64,000 nucleotides of DNA from Kutzneria sp. 744 (lineage in GTDB: Bacteria; Actinomycetota; Actinomycetes; Mycobacteriales; Pseudonocardiaceae). A model generated the notes under the pieces. That model did no database searches and was not told the origin of the DNA. It saw only the letters and a program-made list of their open reading frames with translations. Position numbers and translations under genes: made by a program. Shown in pieces: positions 62,728 through 64,000 of the stretch; within the stretch, counting starts at the first letter, position 1, and the number at the start of each line of letters is the position of its first letter. The stretch spans positions 623,205 to 687,204 of the forward strand of contig NZ_KK037166.1 of NCBI RefSeq assembly GCF_000568255.1, read 5' to 3'.

Positions 62728-64000
62728 CTCGCTCCTCCTTCCACAACGGACAGTCCGCGGCCGCGCATGTCCGCCACCGCACGGGCCTGCACGGCCCGCA
62801 CGGCGTCCGGCATCGTGGTGTGGCCGGATCGCACGTCGCTGAAGGTGTCGGCCACCACCGAGAACGACCCCAGCGCGGTCGGCCCCCACGTCCAGTCCGG
62901 CACGCGGCGGGCCGCCTCGTCGAGCACCTGGTACACCGGTGGCCCGAGGAAGAACTTGCTCGCGTAGACGTCCCGCGCCACGGCACGGCTGGCGTCGAAG
63001 GCGGGAAACGGGGCGGTGAAGGCGGAGCCGACGCGCACCACGGCCGGGTCGGTGCTGAGCCAGCGCAGGAAGGTCAGCGCGGCCTCGGCCACCCGACTCT
63101 GCTTGGAGATCGCGAACGCGCTGCCGCCCTGCATGCCGTTGGCCGGCCGGCCGTCCCACGTCGGCATCGTCGCGACCGCCCACCGCCCGGTGTCGTTCGG
63201 CACCGACTTGGCGAAGGTGCCCACGTTCCAGGACGCGCCGAGCAGACCCCAGAGCCGTCCGTTGTGGATCGACGCGATCCAGCCCTGGTCGCCGGTCGGG
63301 TCGGTGGCGACCAGGTCGTCGGCGATGAACCGCTGCCACTGCTCGGCGGTCCGCACGGTGCCGGGGCCACTGATGTCCACCGCCCAGGCGTCGTGGTCGA
63401 TGCGCCACCAGGGATCGCCGGCCTGCCAGCACATGCCGGCGAAGAACGAGCCGTCGTTGAGCGGGAAGGTGGTGATCCTGGCGGTCGGGTCGGCGGCCCG
63501 CACGGCCTCGGCCGCCGCACGGAAGTCCTGCCAGGTCACGGGAACGGGGATGCCGTGCGCGTCGAAGAGGTCCTTGCGGTAGTAGAACACCATCGGCGCC
63601 ACGTCCATCGGCACCGCCCAGGTTCGGCCGTCCGGCCGAACCGCGCGCCAGGCGGCCGGCGTGTAGCCGGGCCCGAGGTCGGCGAGGTCGGCGGTGATCT
63701 CCCGGAATCCGCCGCTGAGCAGCAGTTGCGGCAGCGCCTGGTACTCCACGTGCATGATGTCGGGCGCGTTGTGGGCCTTGATCGCGTTGACCTCCTGGGC
63801 GTAGCCGCCCTTCAGGCCGCTGCTGATCACGCTCAGCTCGACGTGCACGTGGCGCTGCGCCGCGTTGAAGGCGGCGATGTAGGAGTCCATGCCGGTCAGC
63901 CAGGACCAGATCCGGACGACGGTGCGGCCGTCCGCCGCGGCCGAGGTCGCGCAGCCACCCAACAGCCCGTCCGCCAGCAGCGCGCCGGCCGCCAGCGCGG
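62724..64000 (-). CDS. Carbohydrate-binding lipoprotein (partial, runs off right edge)
   Basis: This is an extracellular solute-binding protein of ABC sugar uptake (family 1). The visible part has the lipobox LLGGC and a type I periplasmic-binding fold: VVRIWSWLTGMDSYIAAFN, APDIMHVEYQALPQLL, WAVPMDVAPMVFYYRKDLFDAHGIPVPVTWQDF and GGSAFAISKQSRVAEAALTFLRWL. The sequence before the lipobox continues past 64000, so the start is not seen. It leads the four-gene uptake unit here; the sugar is unknown, possibly an oligosaccharide with acidic or methylated units given DUF2264. Confidence 0.9.
   Translation of the reverse strand, partial: ALAAGALLADGLLGGCATSAAADGRTVVRIWSWLTGMDSYIAAFNAAQRHVHVELSVISSGLKGGYAQEVNAIKAHNAPDIMHVEYQALPQLLLSGGFREITADLADLGPGYTPAAWRAVRPDGRTWAVPMDVAPMVFYYRKDLFDAHGIPVPVTWQDFRAAAEAVRAADPTARITTFPLNDGSFFAGMCWQAGDPWWRIDHDAWAVDISGPGTVRTAEQWQRFIADDLVATDPTGDQGWIASIHNGRLWGLLGASWNVGTFAKSVPNDTGRWAVATMPTWDGRPANGMQGGSAFAISKQSRVAEAALTFLRWLSTDPAVVRVGSAFTAPFPAFDASRAVARDVYASKFFLGPPVYQVLDEAARRVPDWTWGPTALGSFSVVADTFSDVRSGHTTMPDAVRAVQARAVADMRGRGLSVVEGGAR

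Overview
This window is about 64 kb of very GC-rich DNA with pervasive GTG and occasional TTG starts, start/stop overlaps of the GTGA and ATGA type, and many secreted enzymes built from actinobacterial modules (CBM2, CBM13/ricin-type, CBM3). It also carries MarR, XRE/MmyB, SARP and PaaX regulators and an actinomycete-type gas vesicle cluster. It reads as chromosome of a filamentous soil actinomycete (Streptomyces/Pseudonocardiales-like). I cannot name a genus. I saw no rRNA, tRNA, transposase, integrase or CRISPR array.

Layout. 0-4.8 kb: a secreted Ig-like protein with a broken signal peptide, a K+/H+ antiporter, a small membrane-anchored protein and a multi-frame gene relic. 4.8-8.5 kb: a tightly overlapped four-gene minus-strand operon (SDR, ACC-synthase-like PLP enzyme, AurF-type diiron N-oxygenase, tryptophan 2,3-dioxygenase) that looks like a compact, unassigned biosynthetic system. 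8.7-14.7 kb: a DinB-like protein, a MarR regulator whose likely operator recurs in front of a quinone-oxidoreductase-like gene, an MmyB-type regulator beside a paralogue lacking its DNA-binding domain, a divergent malic-enzyme-like gene and an ArsR regulator with a possible leader peptide. 14.9-17.4 kb: a seven-gene gas vesicle operon (O-J-F/L-S-K-A-F/L) in which I could not find gvpN or gvpG. 17.7-24.2 kb: a glutamine amidotransferase, an XRE/DUF2975 pair, a two-gene ABC exporter and a PaaX-family regulator, with repeated operator-like motifs upstream.

24.3-51.8 kb is a 27-kb plant-cell-wall degradation island. It contains a CE1-CBM2 esterase (frameshifted), an agarase-like glycosidase with a TetR gene, a DUF1996 protein, a polyester-hydrolase/cutinase-like enzyme with CBM13, an expansin-CBM2, GH26 mannanase, GH44-CBM2 (frameshifted), GH12 endoglucanase, SGNH esterase-CBM13, GH9-CBM3-FN3-CBM3 (frameshifted), GH3-CBM2, GH30-CBM2, GH11-CBM13 and a large GH3 beta-xylosidase. 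Two operator types partition it. CebR/CelR-like TGGRAGCGCTYCCA boxes lie before GH26, GH12, GH9 and GH3. GAAASTTTC boxes lie before the lipase/expansin, GH44/GH12 and GH30/GH11 pairs. Strong hairpin terminators separate the units.

51.9-59.1 kb is a patchwork of small redox and SnoaL-like genes with three MarR regulators, each with conspicuous palindromic operators, and at least two decay scars (a SnoaL tail and a SARP/SDR chimeric junction). 59.1-64 kb is a carbohydrate ABC uptake operon (binding lipoprotein, two permeases) ending in a DUF2264 protein; the binding protein runs off the right edge.

Four genes carry single-base indels, each at a run of identical bases. Either the assembly has homopolymer errors or these genes are recently broken.
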